NCBI GenBank assembly: GCA_944385895.1
Contig: CALWYZ010000006.1
Span: 1-64,000 of the forward strand
Direction of reading: 5' to 3'
Source: an uncultured Clostridia bacterium
GTDB lineage: Bacteria; Bacillota; Clostridia; Oscillospirales; QAKW01
Length of the DNA stretch: 64,000 bases
Part shown: piece after piece, positions 24,435-34,352 of the stretch
Position numbering within the stretch: position 1 is the stretch's first letter
Layout: each line of letters begins with the position of its first letter
Translations under genes and position numbers: made by a program
Notes under the pieces: generated by a model
Told to the model about the DNA's origin: nothing
The model's database searches: none
The model's input: only the letters and a program-made list of their open reading frames with translations

Positions 24435-25336
24435 TGAGAAAACTGGAATATATAATCGACAGTGATTTTGCAGGCAGGCAGGTGCTTGCGTTTTTAAAGG
24501 CTCACGGCTACTCATCACGCATGATAAAAGATCTTAAAAAGAATCCGCACGGCATCATGATAGGCAACAAGAAAGTAACGGTGCTAAAGCAGCTGCGCCG
24601 CGGCGATAAACTGACGATATATATAAAGGATCCGGCGCAGACATCGGTGCTGCCTGTCAAGCTTCCGATTGATATAGTGTATGAGGACAAAGACGTCATA
24701 GTATGCAATAAGCCTGCGTTTATGGCTACGCACCCGTCGCAGGGCAATTTTGATAATACGCTTGCCAACGCGCTGGCGTATCATTTTCAGCAGACAGGTC
24801 AGCAATGCGCGGTACGGTTTGTAAACCGACTTGACAAAAACACGAGCGGACTGATACTTGCCGCCAAAAATGCGTATGCGTCGGCGGTGCTTTCTGATGA
24901 TTTGAGGCAAAAACGCATTGCCCGGACATATCTGGCGTTTGTAGAGGGCTGTCCGGAGCCGGAGCAGGGAGTGATAGACGCGCCGATAGCGAGACAGGAG
25001 TGTACTGTGATAAAGCGCTGTGTCGATTTTGACAGGGGTGCTGTCGCTGTCACTCACTATAAGGTGCTGTGCCGAGGTGATTTTTCGCTTTTGCGTCTGT
25101 GGCTTGAAACGGGGCGAACTCATCAGATACGTGTACATATGTCATATATAGGTACGCCCGTGGCGGGCGACTTCCTTTACGGTCATGAATTTTCCGGGGG
25201 CATGCAGCGTCATGCCCTGCATTCTGCCAGTCTTGAATTTTATCATCCGCTTACAGGTGAGAAAATGAGTTTTGAATCGGATCTGCCGGAGGATATGGTC
25301 ACGATTTATAAAAAACAGTGGGGAGAGTATAGATGA
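24434..25336 (+). CDS. RluA-family pseudouridine synthase
   Basis: S4-like N-terminal domain (residues about 8-70) followed by the catalytic domain with VNRLDKNTSGLILAAKN, which holds the catalytic Asp, and ETGRTHQIRVHMSYIG near 225. RluA/RluC/RluD-type enzymes isomerise specific uridines in 23S rRNA (or tRNA) to pseudouridine. The ATG at 24434 overlaps the stop of the previous gene as TAATG and follows AGAGGA; a GTG 6 codons upstream is the only alternative. The end overlaps polA. The exact target position cannot be inferred. Confidence 0.9.
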   Translation: MRKLEYIIDSDFAGRQVLAFLKAHGYSSRMIKDLKKNPHGIMIGNKKVTVLKQLRRGDKLTIYIKDPAQTSVLPVKLPIDIVYEDKDVIVCNKPAFMATHPSQGNFDNTLANALAYHFQQTGQQCAVRFVNRLDKNTSGLILAAKNAYASAVLSDDLRQKRIARTYLAFVEGCPEPEQGVIDAPIARQECTVIKRCVDFDRGAVAVTHYKVLCRGDFSLLRLWLETGRTHQIRVHMSYIGTPVAGDFLYGHEFSGGMQRHALHSASLEFYHPLTGEKMSFESDLPEDMVTIYKKQWGEYR

Positions 25337-27849
25337 AACTGCTTGTTTTTGACGGCAATTCAATAATAAACCGTGCGTTTTACGCGATAAAAAACCTTAC
25401 CGCGGGAGACGGCACTCCTACAAATGCGATATTCGGGTTTTTAAAGCTGTATTTCAAGTACTTTGAAATGACGTCGCCCGATATGGTAGCCGTTGCCTTT
25501 GATGTCAGAGCAAAAACTTTCAGACATGAAATGTACCCTGAGTATAAAGCTCAGCGTCACGGAATGCCGGATGAGCTTGCCTGCCAGCTTCAGCCGCTCA
25601 AGGATATACTTTCGGCAATGAATGTGAAAATGTATGAGCTGGAGGGGTATGAGGCAGACGATATAATCGGGACGCTTTCCAGGTATTGTGAGGATAACGG
25701 TCATATGTGCGATATCGTCTCGGGCGACCGTGACGACTTTCAGCTGATAAGTGAACATACCCGTGTGATTATGCCCGTTACCCGCGCAGGCATGTCAGAG
25801 GTTGAGGTTTACGGTCTGCCTCAGATAGAGGACAAATACGGAATAAGCCCCAAATCCATTGTTGATCTCAAAGCTATAATGGGAGACAGCTCGGACAATA
25901 TAAAAGGTGTGCCCGGTATCGGAGAAAAGGGAGCTCTTGAGCTTATACGCAGATTTGAAAGCCTCGAGGGTGTTTATTCCAACCTTGACAGTGACAGCAT
26001 AAAGCCTTCGGTACGAGCAAAGCTTGAAAACGGCAGAGAGAGCGCTCAGCTATCAAAACGTCTTGCGGCTATAAATCGGTATGTACCGATAGAAATCTGT
26101 GATGACGATATGATGGCGCGCGGGTATGACGTCCAGACGCTGATTCCGCTTCTTCAAAGGTACGGGCTGACAAGCATTATAAAACAGCTTGAACCGGAGG
26201 CTGAAAAACAGCAGACAGTTACAACGGTTTGCAGCAAATCGGTAAGCGCGGCGGAATACCTTGACCGTTTCAGAAAGAGCGGGCTGTATTTTATGATAAG
26301 CGACGGCATAATGTACGCGCTGACAGATGACGGCGTGTGCAGCGTGACAGATCCGGACAGCCTTCTTACAGACAGCAGCATCGAAAAGTTCACTTTCAAG
26401 CCAAAGGATATATATAAGCGGCTTTTACACACCGTTGGTGATATATCACCGTTTTATGATATTGAGGTTGCACAATATGTAATCGATCCGTCTGAAAGCG
26501 CGTATACGCCTCAGAGAATATTGGATAGGTACTGCGATGTTAAGGCGGCACAGGACAGTGTTGTTTTGACTTTTGTGGCAAATATGCCAACGATAGTAAG
26601 CTCGCAGCTTGAAACATTAAAAGAGCGCGGTCAGCTCAGGCTTTTATATGAAATTGAATTTCCGCTGACGGTGGTGCTGGCAGATATGGAAAACTGCGGC
26701 TTTTATGTTGACAAAAAAGCGCTTGAACGTTATTCTCAAAAGCTGACGCTGGAAATTGAAAAGCTGGAAAAGAATATTTATGAGCTTGCGGGAGAGCAGT
26801 TTAATATCAATTCACCCAAGCAGCTGGGTATAGTGCTTTTTGAAAAATTAGGATTGCCGCACGGCAAAAAGACAAAATCCGGATACTCGACAAGCGCACA
26901 AATTCTTGAAAAGCTGTCGGGTCGCCATGAAATAGTAGACCTGATCCTGGAATACAGAAAATATGTAAAGCTCAAAAGCACCTACTGTGACGGGCTTTTA
27001 AAGCTTATAGGACCTGACGGCAAAATACACACCAGCTTTAATCAGACTGTCACGCAGACAGGGCGTATATCCTCAACAGAGCCAAATCTTCAAAATATTC
27101 CCGTGCGCACCGAGCTTGGCCGTCAGCTGCGTACAATGTTTGCAGCGTGTGATGATAATGTTCTTGTTGATGCGGATTACTCTCAGATAGAGCTCAGGGT
27201 GCTGGCGCATATAGCGGACGATAAGAAAATGCAGGCGGCGTTTGAGCGCGGTGAAGATATACACACCGTAACGGCGGCAAGTGTATTCGGCGTGCCTGCC
27301 GATTTTGTCACCCCTGAGATGCGCAGACTTGCAAAAGCAGTCAACTTTGGAATAGTTTACGGAATATCCGACTTTTCTCTGGCCCAGGATATAAAGACGA
27401 CGCGTGCACAGGCAAGACAGTACATCGACAGCTATCTGGGTCTTTACAGCAATGTAGCCGCATATATGAAAGAAGTGGTTGAAAAGGCTCACCGTGACGG
27501 GTATGTGACGACGCTTTTCGGCCGCCGCAGGTATCTGCCTGAGCTTGAGTCGTCAAATTTCAATATCCGTTCATTCGGAGAACGCGCGGCGATGAACGCG
27601 CCTATCCAGGGTACAGCCGCGGATATAATAAAAATTGCTATGATAAATACCAGACGAGCGCTTATAGACAGCGGTCTGAAGGCAAAGCTGATACTTCAGA
27701 TCCATGACGAACTGATAATCGAGGCGCCTGAGCATGAAAAGGATAAGGTCTGCTCTTTACTTGTACAGCAGATGGAAAGTGCAGTAAAGCTGAGTGTCAG
27801 ATTAAAGGTGGATGTGGAATGGGGCAAAACATGGTACCAGTGCAAATAA
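25333..27849 (+). CDS. polA: DNA polymerase I
   Basis: Replication and repair polymerase: an N-terminal 5'-3' exonuclease/flap endonuclease (VFDGNSIINRAFYAIKNL, FDVRAKTFRHEMYPEYKAQR, EADDIIGTL, SGDRDDFQLI, GDSSDNIKGVPGIGEKGA), a central remnant of the 3'-5' exonuclease domain, and the family A polymerase with motif A DYSQIELRVLAH, motif B RRLAKAVNFGIVYG and motif C QIHDELIIEAP. The metal-binding DxE and related acidic residues of proofreading are not visible in the central part (about 300-470), as in Bacillus-type Pol I, so proofreading is probably lost. Length 838 residues. ATG overlaps the pseudouridine synthase stop. Confidence 0.95.
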   Translation: MKLLVFDGNSIINRAFYAIKNLTAGDGTPTNAIFGFLKLYFKYFEMTSPDMVAVAFDVRAKTFRHEMYPEYKAQRHGMPDELACQLQPLKDILSAMNVKMYELEGYEADDIIGTLSRYCEDNGHMCDIVSGDRDDFQLISEHTRVIMPVTRAGMSEVEVYGLPQIEDKYGISPKSIVDLKAIMGDSSDNIKGVPGIGEKGALELIRRFESLEGVYSNLDSDSIKPSVRAKLENGRESAQLSKRLAAINRYVPIEICDDDMMARGYDVQTLIPLLQRYGLTSIIKQLEPEAEKQQTVTTVCSKSVSAAEYLDRFRKSGLYFMISDGIMYALTDDGVCSVTDPDSLLTDSSIEKFTFKPKDIYKRLLHTVGDISPFYDIEVAQYVIDPSESAYTPQRILDRYCDVKAAQDSVVLTFVANMPTIVSSQLETLKERGQLRLLYEIEFPLTVVLADMENCGFYVDKKALERYSQKLTLEIEKLEKNIYELAGEQFNINSPKQLGIVLFEKLGLPHGKKTKSGYSTSAQILEKLSGRHEIVDLILEYRKYVKLKSTYCDGLLKLIGPDGKIHTSFNQTVTQTGRISSTEPNLQNIPVRTELGRQLRTMFAACDDNVLVDADYSQIELRVLAHIADDKKMQAAFERGEDIHTVTAASVFGVPADFVTPEMRRLAKAVNFGIVYGISDFSLAQDIKTTRAQARQYIDSYLGLYSNVAAYMKEVVEKAHRDGYVTTLFGRRRYLPELESSNFNIRSFGERAAMNAPIQGTAADIIKIAMINTRRALIDSGLKAKLILQIHDELIIEAPEHEKDKVCSLLVQQMESAVKLSVRLKVDVEWGKTWYQCK

Positions 27850-28268
27850 CTCCGTATGAGCATACAGATTTTTCGGAGTGTGCGCGGCTGATGTCGTTTT
27901 GTGTAGGAAATGATGCGCGGCAGGAGCTTCGGGAGTATCTGAACAATCCGTCGGTACGTGTTTTCTGTGCACGCGGCGACAGACTGTACGGCGTGATACT
28001 TTTGCTGCTTTCTCCTGACTGCTGCGATATACTTGATATCGCGGTGGACACTCCGGTACGCCGAAAAGGCGTGGCGGGAGCGCTTGTCAGGCATGCGGAA
28101 GATGTTTGCCGAAAGTCAGGTATTGGCAGCATGATGCTCGAGGTGCGTCTTTCAAACACTGCGGCACGTGAATTTTATAAAAGCTATGGCTTTATAGAAA
28201 TTTCACAGCGCAAAAATTATTACAGTTCACCGACAGAGACAGCGGCGGTAATGAAAAAGGAGATATAA
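27819..28268 (+). CDS. rimI: ribosomal-protein-alanine N-acetyltransferase-like GNAT protein
   Basis: GNAT acetyltransferase of RimI type, placed directly before tsaD as in many Firmicutes. The acetyl-CoA-binding motif is VRRKGVAGALVRHAEDVCRKSG near residue 82, followed by LEVRLSNTAAREFYKSYGF, the RimI-typical substrate region. The 149-residue length is typical. I keep the ATG at 27819, with AAAGGTGG 8 nt upstream inside the end of polA (31-nt overlap); ATG 27831 is a possible alternative. RimI acetylates ribosomal protein S18 in E. coli; substrate here is inferred from family and neighbourhood. Confidence 0.87.
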   Translation: MGQNMVPVQITPYEHTDFSECARLMSFCVGNDARQELREYLNNPSVRVFCARGDRLYGVILLLLSPDCCDILDIAVDTPVRRKGVAGALVRHAEDVCRKSGIGSMMLEVRLSNTAAREFYKSYGFIEISQRKNYYSSPTETAAVMKKEI

Positions 28269-28306
28269 GCCCGCCGCTGCAAAAATTCAGCGGCAAGGAG
28301 AAGAAA

Positions 28307-29332
28307 ATGAACATACTTGCAATAGAAAGCTCCTGTGATGAAACGGCAGCGGCCGTGGTAAGGGACGGGCGTCAGATATTATCAAACGTCGTTTTTTCGC
28401 AGATAGATATACATAAGGTGTACGGCGGAGTGGTGCCGGAGATCGCCTCGCGCTGTCATGTAGATAAAATTTCTGCGCTGGTGCGAAAGGCGGTTGACGA
28501 CAGCGGATTGGGAATAGGACAAATCGATGCAGTTGCGGTGACCGCCGCACCCGGCCTTATAGGCGCGCTGCTTGTCGGTTTGAATTTTGCAAAGGGCTTT
28601 GCATATTCAAACCGGCTTGATCTTATACCGGTGCATCATATACGTTCGCATATAGCCGCAAACTATCTTGCCTACCCGTCGCTTGAGCCTCCGTTTCTTG
28701 CAATGGTGGTGTCGGGCGGGCATTCACATATAGTAAGCGTAAACGGTTACACCGATTATAAAATAGTGGGTATGACGCGGGATGACGCGGCGGGCGAGGC
28801 ATTTGACAAGGGCGCGCGCGTGCTCGGACTTCCGTATCCGGGCGGAGTAGAGATGGACAGGCTGTCCGTTACCGGTAACCCTAAAGCTATCAAATTCCCC
28901 AGGGTCAGCTTTAAGGACAGTCCGTTTGACTTTTCCTTTTCCGGCGTCAAGACAGCTATTATTAATTACGTCCACACCGCACAGCAGCGCGGCCAGTTGC
29001 TCAATAAGGCGGATATAGCGGCATCCTATAGCGACGCGGTGACAGATGTTCTGACTGATAAGTTTTACAGCGCCGCCGCGGAGTTTGGAGCAAATAAACT
29101 TGTAGTTGCAGGAGGGGTGTCTGCCAACAGCATGCTTCGTCATAAGCTTGAAACGCGACTGCCCTCAGGCTGCCGCCTGTTTATTCCGCCGCTGTATCTT
29201 TGCGGTGATAACGCCGCTATGGTGGCATCGCAGGGATTTTATGAGTATAATGCAGGTTTTATTGCAGATCTTGACCAGAACGCGGCAGCGACAGCCGATA
29301 TAGAAAAACCATTATGTAAACCAAAACAATAA
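28307..29332 (+). CDS. tsaD: tRNA N6-threonylcarbamoyladenosine transferase subunit
   Basis: TsaD (Gcp/YgjD) transfers the threonylcarbamoyl group onto A37 of ANN-decoding tRNAs, with TsaB and TsaE. It begins ILAIESSCDETAAAVV, contains the metal-binding HHIRSHIAANYL (HxxxH) near 108, VVSGGHSHIV near 135 and VAGGVSANSMLR near 265. The 341-residue length is typical. AAGGAGAAG precedes ATG. It ends the run that started with trmK at 18718; partner genes tsaB and tsaE are not in the window. Confidence 0.96.
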   Translation: MNILAIESSCDETAAAVVRDGRQILSNVVFSQIDIHKVYGGVVPEIASRCHVDKISALVRKAVDDSGLGIGQIDAVAVTAAPGLIGALLVGLNFAKGFAYSNRLDLIPVHHIRSHIAANYLAYPSLEPPFLAMVVSGGHSHIVSVNGYTDYKIVGMTRDDAAGEAFDKGARVLGLPYPGGVEMDRLSVTGNPKAIKFPRVSFKDSPFDFSFSGVKTAIINYVHTAQQRGQLLNKADIAASYSDAVTDVLTDKFYSAAAEFGANKLVVAGGVSANSMLRHKLETRLPSGCRLFIPPLYLCGDNAAMVASQGFYEYNAGFIADLDQNAAATADIEKPLCKPKQ

Positions 29333-29545
29333 ATAAGTTTTCAACGGATTTATTGTTCGCAAACAAACAAAAATGACGCAAAAATCATAATTTTTACTGT
29401 AAACATGCCGTTTTAGGGTATGTTCAAAACTCTGTTCAAAATGTTAATAACTAATTTTGGTAATTATTTATCTAAAAATATTATGTAACTTAAAAAAGTG
29501 AATTTTATTGATCATTTTCTTGCAATAAAGCCGCTAAAAAGTAAA

Positions 29546-29571
29546 AAACAGCTATACTTTAATAGCTGTTT
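29546..29571. terminator. bidirectional terminator between tsaD and putP
   Basis: AAACAGCTAT and ATAGCTGTTT pair with a 6-base loop, with T runs on both strands, serving the converging tsaD run and putP. The rest of the 29333-29623 gap is AT-rich and shows no gene. Confidence 0.9.
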
Positions 29572-29623
29572 TTTTAAATTTCATAAAAATATTTACAGGC
29601 TGCAATCCTGTGTATTAAAGGCA

Positions 29624-31180
29624 TTATTTTGCTTTGCAATCTTTTACGGTCTGATCAAATTCGGCAAGCATTTGCTTATCCGGCTTTGCGGTTGCAAGGC
29701 TTACCACAACAAGTACAATAAGACCGAACAGGAATGCGGGCAGCAGCTCGTAGATGGCAAAAATGCCTCCCAGCTTAGAAATGCCGTATTTCCAAATAAA
29801 TACCATTGCGCCTCCGGCAATCATTCCCGCCAGAGCGCCCCATTTTGTTGAGCGCTTCCAGAACAGCGCTGCCAGCATAACAGGCCCGAAAGATGCACCA
29901 AAGCCTGCCCATGCAAAGGATACTACCTGAAATACCGAAGAATTTGGATCTCTTGCAAACAAAATTGCCAGCGCGGTTATGCCGACAACCGACAGCCTTG
30001 CTATCAGCATTGATTTTTTATTGGACAGCTTAACAGAAAAGAAGTTTTCGCAAATATCGTTTGTAACACCGCTTGCCGCCGTAAGCAGCTGAGAGTCTGC
30101 GGTGGACATGGTTGCTGCAAGTATACCGGCAAGTATAACTCCTGCGGCGAGTGCGAATATGTATCCGTATCTGCTTATTGTCTGTGCTATTTCGATTATG
30201 ACCGTTTCCTTGTTAGGATCGGAAGGATCAGCTATAACCAAAGCTTGTACAAGTGCATAACCCGTAATTCCTATAAGTACTGCTATACCCATTGAAACTA
30301 TTACCCAGACCGTTGCCACACGTCTTGAGGTTTTAAGCTTTTTAGCGTCTTCGATAGCCATAAAGCGCAAAAGCACATGCGGCATACCGAAGTATCCGAG
30401 TCCCCAGGCCAAAAGTGAAGCTATCGGCAGAATGCCAAACGGAACCGAAGTGCCGGTGGATGCATCGTAATATGAATTTAAAGACAGATACCCCGGTAAA
30501 CTTTTGACGCTTTCTATTATTCCGTCAAAGCCGAATGCCGCGTTGCCTGCGCTGCCTGTCGCCTCACCGAAGCCTATAACCACAATAAGCGCTATTGTCA
30601 TTACTATCGACTGAACAAAGTCTGTGGTACTGGCGGCGAGAAATCCGCCCATAACACAGTAAAGACAAATGACGACAGCGCATACGATCATCGCACCAAG
30701 ATAATCTACGCCAAGGAAAGTGGAAAACAGCTTTCCGCAGGCCGCAAACCCCGATGCGGTGTACGGCACAAAGAAAATTATAATAATAAGCGCGGCGATA
30801 AGGCTAAGTATGTTTTTATCGTCCTTGTAGCGTTTAGAAAAAAATTCCGGTATTGTGATCGCATTTATTTTATGCGAATAAATGCGTATACGTTTGGCAA
30901 CAATAAGCCAGTTAAGATATGTACCTATTGCAAGTCCCAGCGCCGTCCAGGTAGGCTGAGCAAGTCCGGTCAGCATTGCAAGTCCGGGCAGTCCCATTAA
31001 AAGCCATGAACTCATGTCCGAGGCTTCAGCGCTCATTGCCGTGACAAACGGTCCCAGCTTTCTGCCGCCCAGATAGAAATCGTCGGTATTTTTGTTTCTT
31101 TTAGAGCAAAAATAACCTATTATCAGCATGCCGATAAGGTATATGCCGATAGCGATAAGAATCAGTGCTGTTGATTTCAT
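29624..31180 (-). CDS. putP: sodium/proline symporter (SSS family)
   Basis: A 518-residue membrane protein with about 13 hydrophobic segments of the solute:sodium symporter family. The N-terminal part with STDDFYLGGR-like NTDDFYLGGRKLGPFVTAMSAEASDMSSWLLMGLPG and the A(M)ST(A)DSQLL stretch near 365 resemble PutP closely, including conserved Na+-site residues. It should import proline with Na+ across the cytoplasmic membrane. RBS AGGGGGAAAG precedes ATG. It has its own promoter at 31213-31241 and stands alone; no proline-degrading gene is nearby. Confidence 0.92.
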   Translation of the reverse strand: MKSTALILIAIGIYLIGMLIIGYFCSKRNKNTDDFYLGGRKLGPFVTAMSAEASDMSSWLLMGLPGLAMLTGLAQPTWTALGLAIGTYLNWLIVAKRIRIYSHKINAITIPEFFSKRYKDDKNILSLIAALIIIIFFVPYTASGFAACGKLFSTFLGVDYLGAMIVCAVVICLYCVMGGFLAASTTDFVQSIVMTIALIVVIGFGEATGSAGNAAFGFDGIIESVKSLPGYLSLNSYYDASTGTSVPFGILPIASLLAWGLGYFGMPHVLLRFMAIEDAKKLKTSRRVATVWVIVSMGIAVLIGITGYALVQALVIADPSDPNKETVIIEIAQTISRYGYIFALAAGVILAGILAATMSTADSQLLTAASGVTNDICENFFSVKLSNKKSMLIARLSVVGITALAILFARDPNSSVFQVVSFAWAGFGASFGPVMLAALFWKRSTKWGALAGMIAGGAMVFIWKYGISKLGGIFAIYELLPAFLFGLIVLVVVSLATAKPDKQMLAEFDQTVKDCKAK

Positions 31181-31212
31181 TTCTTTCCCCCTAATATATT
31201 ACTTTTTTGTAA

Positions 31213-31241
31213 ATCATATCATATACGGATTAATGTTTCAA
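31213..31241 (-). promoter_or_regulatory. promoter of putP
   Basis: TTGAAA (31236-31241) and TATGAT (31213-31218) lie 17 bp apart on the minus strand, 33 bp upstream of the ATG. Confidence 0.75.
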
Positions 31242-31248
31242 TAATTAT

Positions 31249-31938
31249 TCAGTACGGCATAAATACTTTTTGTCCGTCTGTTACTTTAAAATTTTTGGTT
31301 TTCAATATATAAAGAAGTTCGTTGTTGCAGGTAATGGGTCTGTCAGTAAGTATAGCGGCGTTTCTCATGTATTCCCTGCTGTGATAATCCGAACCATATA
31401 CAGTAAGCATATTGAATTTTTGTGCCCATACCGCGGCTATATCGTTTCTTGAATCGTGAGTTGTGCAGAAATTACCTGCCTCTATGCCGTCTATGTACTC
31501 CGGCGCTGTTATAGTCATGTTGTTCCTGAATGGGTGCGCCTGAAAAACAAGTACTCCGCTTTGATGAAAAATCGGATACAGCTCTTTGATGGTTTTGTTC
31601 ATTACATTTCCGAGATTTAATATAAACTGCTCGTCCACACCGTAAATCAGGTAATCGTTCATATTTTTATTGACTCTCAGTTCCATACCGCATAGTACGT
31701 TTATTCTGCCGTTTGCATATTTTTTTGCACGTCTGTAATCATCCAGATAGATACTTGCCGCCTCTCTGTAATCACTGATATGCGGCAGTATCACATCAAA
31801 CAGAGTGGGACTCATGTGATTTGTTATGACCACAGTGGAATATCCGTTTTCAATATATTGTTCTATCATATCCTCCGGCTCTGTATGTGCACATTTGCTT
31901 GCCGGAGCTGTGTGTACGTGCAGCTCTGTTTTATACAA
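31249..31938 (-). CDS. PHP-domain protein, histidinol-phosphatase-like
   Basis: Metal-binding signatures ELHVHTAPASKCAHTEPEDMI at the N terminus, ITNHMSP near 39, CGMELRV near 82, QAHPFRNNM near 135 and YGSDYHSREYM near 178 place this 229-residue protein in the PHP phosphoesterase superfamily. The substrate is unknown. The initiation codon appears to be TTG, with TGAGGTGA 11 nt upstream; no ATG occurs near the motif-proximal N terminus. It has its own promoter, divergent from the YfiH-like gene, and reads toward putP, which also has its own promoter. Confidence 0.83.
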   Translation of the reverse strand: MYKTELHVHTAPASKCAHTEPEDMIEQYIENGYSTVVITNHMSPTLFDVILPHISDYREAASIYLDDYRRAKKYANGRINVLCGMELRVNKNMNDYLIYGVDEQFILNLGNVMNKTIKELYPIFHQSGVLVFQAHPFRNNMTITAPEYIDGIEAGNFCTTHDSRNDIAAVWAQKFNMLTVYGSDYHSREYMRNAAILTDRPITCNNELLYILKTKNFKVTDGQKVFMPY

Positions 31939-31959
31939 AATCAGTTCACCTCAGGTTGA

Positions 31960-32022
31960 ATTATACATCAGAGAAAAATTAAAGTCAATGTTATTGAAAT
32001 ATCATATTTGTTCATATATAAT
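31960..32022. promoter_or_regulatory. divergent promoters (PHP gene / YfiH operon)
   Basis: Minus: TTGACT (31983-31988), 17 bp, TATAAT (31960-31965). Plus: TTGAAA (31994-31999), 17 bp, TATAAT (32017-32022). Both have consensus -10 boxes. The -35 boxes are only 5 bp apart, so the two polymerases would compete. Confidence 0.82.
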
Positions 32023-32040
32023 ATTAAAAAGGAGACGACT

Positions 32041-32892
32041 ATGACTGACAGCTTTTATTTTGACAATACAGACGGTGTTGTTACACTCAGATGCCGCGCT
32101 CTGGATCGTGCGGGGTTTAAAAAGCACTGTTTTACAACTCGCAAGGGTGGGGTCAGTCTGGGATTTTTGGCTCAAACCAATTTATCTTTTTCCCGTGAGG
32201 ACAGCAAAAACGTGTTTGAAAACTATCGGCGAATTTTCAATGCGGTAGGATTTTCGTCAGTAGCTGTTCTTTCAAATCAGCAGCATACGGATAAAATCTT
32301 GACTGTTGATGACGGTCTTTCGGGATCAGAGCTTTTTTCGGTGCGGCGTGAAGCTGACAGCAGTTTTGCAGGCGGTGTTTTTTACACGGCAAAAAATGCG
32401 GCGGACGGTTTTGTGACAGATCAAAAGGATATTTGTCTTGTAACGTTTGTTGCTGACTGTGTGCCTGTAATAATTGCAGATCCCGTTAAAAAAGCGGCAG
32501 CGTGCGTGCATTCGGGCTGGCGCGGGACAGCAAAGGGCATAAGCGGTGCGGCAGTCGGTAAAATGTCGGAAAACTACGGGTGTGATCCAGCCGATTTGAT
32601 AGCGGCAATCGGTCCGTGTATAGGCGCCTGCTGTTATGAAGTCGGACGTGATGTGTATGATGAATTTACATCGGAAAATACCGATTTTTCCCGATTTTTT
32701 ACTCCGATTAATGATGAAAAATATATGCTTGATATGAACGGTGCAAACCGTTTTGTGTTAGAACGCGTTGGCCTGAAACCCGAAAATATCCATATAAGCT
32801 ATGAATGTACATGCCATAACAGTCTGCTTTACTATTCACACAGAGCAACAAAAGGAAAGCGCGGCAATATGTCCGCCATGATAGAAATATGA
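32041..32892 (+). CDS. YfiH/LACC1-family purine nucleoside phosphorylase ("polyphenol oxidase")
   Basis: DUF152 family protein of 283 residues. Characterised relatives act on purine nucleosides (phosphorylase, adenosine deaminase and methylthioadenosine phosphorylase activities) with a Zn-binding site made by two His and one Cys; here they are in SNQQHTDK, ADCVPVII and VHSGWRGTAKGI, with GPCIGACCYEVG and the SYECTCHNSLLYYSHRATKGKRGNM ending. I chose ATG 32041, which has AAAGGAG 7 nt upstream. Its stop overlaps the start of the substrate-binding lipoprotein, suggesting a nucleoside-related operon. Confidence 0.9.
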   Translation: MTDSFYFDNTDGVVTLRCRALDRAGFKKHCFTTRKGGVSLGFLAQTNLSFSREDSKNVFENYRRIFNAVGFSSVAVLSNQQHTDKILTVDDGLSGSELFSVRREADSSFAGGVFYTAKNAADGFVTDQKDICLVTFVADCVPVIIADPVKKAAACVHSGWRGTAKGISGAAVGKMSENYGCDPADLIAAIGPCIGACCYEVGRDVYDEFTSENTDFSRFFTPINDEKYMLDMNGANRFVLERVGLKPENIHISYECTCHNSLLYYSHRATKGKRGNMSAMIEI

Positions 32893-34352
32893 AGAGAATT
32901 ATTGTTATAGTTTTAATAATATCGCTGATGTTTGCTTTAGTCGGCTGTGAAGCGGTCATTGATCCCCAGACCTCAGTATTGGGTGCATATGTCCAGGATG
33001 AGCAACAGCAGCAAGAAACTATTCAAAAAACAGAAATGTCGGCTCTTTATTATAAGGATATGGACACAAATCCGGTGACGACAACTTGTTATGCAAACAG
33101 TGAGATCTTGAAACTTGTATACTGCCCTCTTATACGTACCGATGATAATTTTAAGCCGTATTGTGTACTGGCAGAGAATTATGTGCAAAGCGGACTGACA
33201 TTGACGGTTAAATTACGATCAGATTTATTGTTTTCAGACGGAACTGCTGTGACGGCAGCGGATGTTGTTAAAAGTTTTGATGCGGCAAAGAAAAATACCG
33301 ATTCACCCTATAACCGTCAGGTAAATCTTATGGAGCGGTATTACGCAGAGGATGACCTGACTTTTGTCTGCATACTACAGCAGCAGGTGTTGGAAAGTGC
33401 CGTCCTGCTTGACATACCGATCATGAAAAACGGTGAGAGCGGAATTGGCTGCGGACCGTATATCTTTTCACAGATCAACGGTAAAAATGTTCTTGTTGTA
33501 AATGAAAGTTATTTTGAGACCCCAAGTGTTCCTGTTATATATTTGCTCGAGACTAAAAACGACGAAAATATAACCAGCCTTTTTTCGGCGGGAGAGCTTG
33601 ATATTATTTTGGCTGCTCAGAACAGCAGCCTGTCCCTTACATCGCTTAGGGATTATTCGATTATAAGCTACCCTTCCAATAATTTTATTTATATAGGAAT
33701 TAACTTTGCAAATGAAAAACTTGCAGATCCAACTGTCAGGCGCGCATTATCTAAAGCTATCGATAGGGACAGTATTGCGTCGCAGTCACTTGTCGGGCTT
33801 GCAGATTCTGCTGAATATCCGTTTAATCCAAATTGGTACTGCATGGATAACATTACAGCAAAATATACGGATGATGTCAATTTGTCAGTACTTGGAGATT
33901 TGTCTTTCAGTATGGCAATACCATCGGGCAGCGATATTAAAAAAACTGTTGCCCAGGGCATTTCCGACAGCCTGAAGGCTTGCGGAGTTACGTTGAATAT
34001 TATTGAGCTTGATCCTGCACAATTTGAGGTGCAGGTCAAAAACGGTGCATATGATCTGTATTTAGGCGAAACGGCAATCTCCCGCACAATGGATCCGACC
34101 TTTCTTTATGCTTCGGGAGCTGCTTTGAATTACGGCGGATACTCTGATGCAGAGCTGGATGCAGCTTTTTTACAGTTTAAAAATTCCGAAATAACGCTTA
34201 TGCAATACCTTGATCAGTTTTCGTCGCGTATGCCTGTAATACCGGTTGTGTTTAGAAAAAATGTGATATACTGTGACAAAAACATAACAGGCTTTACCAT
34301 GCAATCGCCGTGGAACAGCTTTGGCAATTTTTTATCGGTGAGACTTACATGA
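32889..34352 (+). CDS. ABC-type oligopeptide-family substrate-binding lipoprotein
   Basis: Family 5 (OppA/DppA-like) extracellular solute-binding protein. The N terminus is a lipoprotein signal peptide: MKR, a hydrophobic stretch, and the lipobox ALVGC at about residues 16-20, so the mature protein should be anchored outside the cytoplasmic membrane. The SBP-5 core includes LRSDLLFSDGTAVTAADVVKSFDAA and a central YIGINFAN...VRRALSKAIDRDSI stretch. At 487 residues it is slightly short. No permease or ATPase gene is adjacent, so it must borrow a transporter or act as a sensor. The operon links it with YfiH and a uridine-kinase-like protein. Confidence 0.88.
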   Translation: MKRIIVIVLIISLMFALVGCEAVIDPQTSVLGAYVQDEQQQQETIQKTEMSALYYKDMDTNPVTTTCYANSEILKLVYCPLIRTDDNFKPYCVLAENYVQSGLTLTVKLRSDLLFSDGTAVTAADVVKSFDAAKKNTDSPYNRQVNLMERYYAEDDLTFVCILQQQVLESAVLLDIPIMKNGESGIGCGPYIFSQINGKNVLVVNESYFETPSVPVIYLLETKNDENITSLFSAGELDIILAAQNSSLSLTSLRDYSIISYPSNNFIYIGINFANEKLADPTVRRALSKAIDRDSIASQSLVGLADSAEYPFNPNWYCMDNITAKYTDDVNLSVLGDLSFSMAIPSGSDIKKTVAQGISDSLKACGVTLNIIELDPAQFEVQVKNGAYDLYLGETAISRTMDPTFLYASGAALNYGGYSDAELDAAFLQFKNSEITLMQYLDQFSSRMPVIPVVFRKNVIYCDKNITGFTMQSPWNSFGNFLSVRLT